The notes beneath the pieces are model-generated. The model had not been told where the DNA came from and searched no databases. It worked only from the letters and a program-made list of their open reading frames with translations. Shown here one piece after another: positions 5,487 to 6,777 of a stretch of DNA of 6,777 bases. A program made the translations under genes and the position numbers. This stretch comes from Marinagarivorans sp. UBA5868 (GTDB lineage: Bacteria; Pseudomonadota; Gammaproteobacteria; Pseudomonadales; Cellvibrionaceae): contig DJFQ01000210.1 in NCBI GenBank assembly GCA_002432095.1, positions 5,003-11,779 on the forward strand, written 5' to 3'. Position 1 is the first letter of the stretch. Every line of letters starts with the position of its first letter.

Positions 5487-6605
5487 ATGAAAGCTCATTC
5501 CATTCAGGATTCCCGCCCGCACGATCTGCTTGAGGTCGCCCAGGCTTTCATACCGCTTTGTGCATTGAAGCGCAGTTATCTTGAGTATCTGCTCCAGCAA
5601 GCCAGTGTTGATTATGTCTGCGCTGGGCAGCGGCTGTTTGAGCAGGGTACTTGCGATTACCGTCATCAATACCTGCTTGATGGGCGGGTATGTTTGTCGT
5701 ACGCGTCTGGTTACTCCGAGAGCATCTCCGCTAAAGATGTACTTGTCCCCTTAGCCAACGAAATGCCGAGACCATGCGATGCTATCGCCGAGACCGACTG
5801 CACTATGCTGCGCCTGGACTCCGACCGTCTCGACCGCATACTCAGTTGGAGCCAGATTTCCGATTACTTGTTGAGCGAATTGAGCATGGAGCGTGACCGG
5901 GATGAGGATATCGCCTGGATAAAGACCGTGCTCAATTCGAACCTCTTTTATAAAGTGCCGCCAGTAAATGCTGAACGCATTCTGGATCGCATGGTGCCGC
6001 AGGTGGTGATGGCAGGCGAGGTGATTGTGCGGCAAGGGGAAATCGGCAATTGCTGTTATTTCCTTAAAGAGGGCACTGCCCGGGTTACCCGTCGTGACGA
6101 GAAAGGAACGGTGCAGCATCTGGCGGATATTGGTGCGGGTCGCTGTTTCGGCGAAGATGCGCTGGTGTATGAGACTCTCCGCAACGCCACCGTTACCATG
6201 ATGACCGATGGCGTGCTTATGCGTCTTAGCAAAGAGGATTTCAAACTTCTGTTGTTGGAGCCTCAGGTGGAAGAGGTTGCTGAGGAAGATTTTGCCAGTC
6301 TGACGGAACCCCCTGTTTATCTGGATGTGCGCAGTCAAAGTGAGTATGACCAAGGCCACCTTGTGCTGGCCGCCAACCTTCCGTTAAATCTCCTTGCTCT
6401 TAAAAAACGCCTGTTGCGGCTCGATGTGCCTTATGTGTTTTACTGCGACACCGGACGCCGCAGCCGCGCGGCGGCCTATCTGCTGGGAAAGCAGGGGTTT
6501 AACACATTTGCGCTTCGAGGAGGCCTGGTGGGTGCCGACATGCAATATCAGTTGGCCAGTGATACCAGTTATCTACTGCGCGACGGCAAAGTGGCCAAGG
6601 GGTAA
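5487..6605 (+). CDS. Double cNMP-binding domain plus rhodanese protein, 372 aa
   Basis: Three domains are seen. Residues about 20-130 are a degenerate cyclic-nucleotide-binding fold lacking the FGE signature. Residues about 150-255 are a second such fold with an intact phosphate-binding cassette: Phe221-Gly222-Glu223, then Arg232-Asn-Ala234-Thr-Val. Residues about 270-360 are a rhodanese domain (YLDVRSQSEYDQGH) with the active-site loop CDTGRRS and catalytic Cys320. No DNA-binding helix-turn-helix follows the cNMP domains, so this is not a CRP-type regulator. A likely model is a cytosolic sulfurtransferase whose activity responds to cAMP or another cyclic nucleotide; ligand and acceptor are unknown. 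It starts 39 bases after the PLP enzyme stop and is probably in the same operon. The ATG at 5487 has only a weak ribosome site. Related cNMP-rhodanese proteins exist in gammaproteobacteria as far as I recall, so the fusion itself is not new. Confidence 0.9.
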   Translation: MKAHSIQDSRPHDLLEVAQAFIPLCALKRSYLEYLLQQASVDYVCAGQRLFEQGTCDYRHQYLLDGRVCLSYASGYSESISAKDVLVPLANEMPRPCDAIAETDCTMLRLDSDRLDRILSWSQISDYLLSELSMERDRDEDIAWIKTVLNSNLFYKVPPVNAERILDRMVPQVVMAGEVIVRQGEIGNCCYFLKEGTARVTRRDEKGTVQHLADIGAGRCFGEDALVYETLRNATVTMMTDGVLMRLSKEDFKLLLLEPQVEEVAEEDFASLTEPPVYLDVRSQSEYDQGHLVLAANLPLNLLALKKRLLRLDVPYVFYCDTGRRSRAAAYLLGKQGFNTFALRGGLVGADMQYQLASDTSYLLRDGKVAKG

Positions 6606-6615
6606 GGTTTCCGCG

Positions 6616-6777
6616 TTATTGACTGTCGGCTTGCAGGGCGGCACGCGCGGCTGCGGGCCAGTCGTCCGACACAATCAGCCGTCGAGCTGCCGACCGCGTA
6701 TGCGCCAGCATCAACACACGATTGTTTTCGGCAAAATGCTGCTCTATTCGCTCCCGGTCTACGGGCTGTTTTTCCTC
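6616..6777 (-). CDS. C-terminal end of an unrecognised protein (partial)
   Basis: The minus-strand frame is open from the window edge (codon 6775-6777) to a TAA at 6616-6618, giving the last 53 residues. It includes ENNRVLMLAHTRSAARRLIV and ends DWPAAARAALQADSQ. Ala/Arg-rich helical character and G/C content fit the neighbouring core genes. It converges on the cNMP-rhodanese gene, with only 10 bases between the two stop codons. I do not recognise the family, and the start lies outside the window. Confidence 0.6.
   Translation of the reverse strand, partial: EEKQPVDRERIEQHFAENNRVLMLAHTRSAARRLIVSDDWPAAARAALQADSQ

Noticed and set aside
5751..6359. 202-codon minus-strand frame opposite the cNMP-rhodanese gene
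   Set aside because: The plus strand carries clear domain motifs; the antisense translation is His/Ile-rich with no recognisable motif.
1..6777. CRISPR array, rRNA, intact tRNA or insertion sequence
   Set aside because: No regularly spaced repeats, no tRNA T-loop consensus in a foldable context, and no transposase- or integrase-like protein in any frame.

Overview
The window looks like chromosomal DNA from a gammaproteobacterium, possibly of the Cellvibrio/Saccharophagus or pseudomonad-related lineages. That assignment rests on the style of the core genes (a coiled-coil protein with a Cys/His tail, an ACC deaminase/D-cysteine desulfhydrase family enzyme, and a double cNMP-binding plus rhodanese protein). 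It is inference from remembered families, not from a search.

Layout. On the left, two minus-strand genes lie head to tail: a 436-residue DUF4236 protein (573-1883), followed downstream by a 162-residue coiled-coil protein (2-490). Next is a non-coding stretch, then a tiny plus-strand gene (2261-2392) for a 43-residue secreted YHYH-type Cys/His peptide with a likely terminator at 2486-2514. A gene-poor stretch of about 730 bases follows. It holds hairpins, a possible 31-residue acidic ORF and a tRNA-3'-end-like stretch. On the right, three plus-strand genes are packed closely and probably co-transcribed: the coiled-coil protein with a candidate zinc-binding tail (3125-4480), the PLP enzyme (about 4482-5447) and the cNMP/rhodanese protein (5487-6605). 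The tail of an unrecognised minus-strand gene (6616 to the window edge) converges on them.

Base composition differs between the halves. Two sampled 60-base rows in the DUF4236 gene (from 661 and 1081) have 21 and 23 G/C. Two in the right-hand cluster (from 3901 and 4561) have 32 and 38. This suggests that the left part, up to roughly 3060, is accessory DNA next to a core cluster, although no integrase or transposase is visible.

The right cluster may link sulfur chemistry to signalling. A desulfhydrase-type PLP enzyme would release sulfide, and the next gene carries a rhodanese with an intact catalytic Cys fused to a cNMP sensor. This functional link is inference. The most unusual items are the minimal YHYH peptide, the DUF4236/coiled-coil pair of unknown role, and the cNMP-rhodanese fusion beside the PLP enzyme. 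I do not see a defence system, CRISPR array or complete mobile element.
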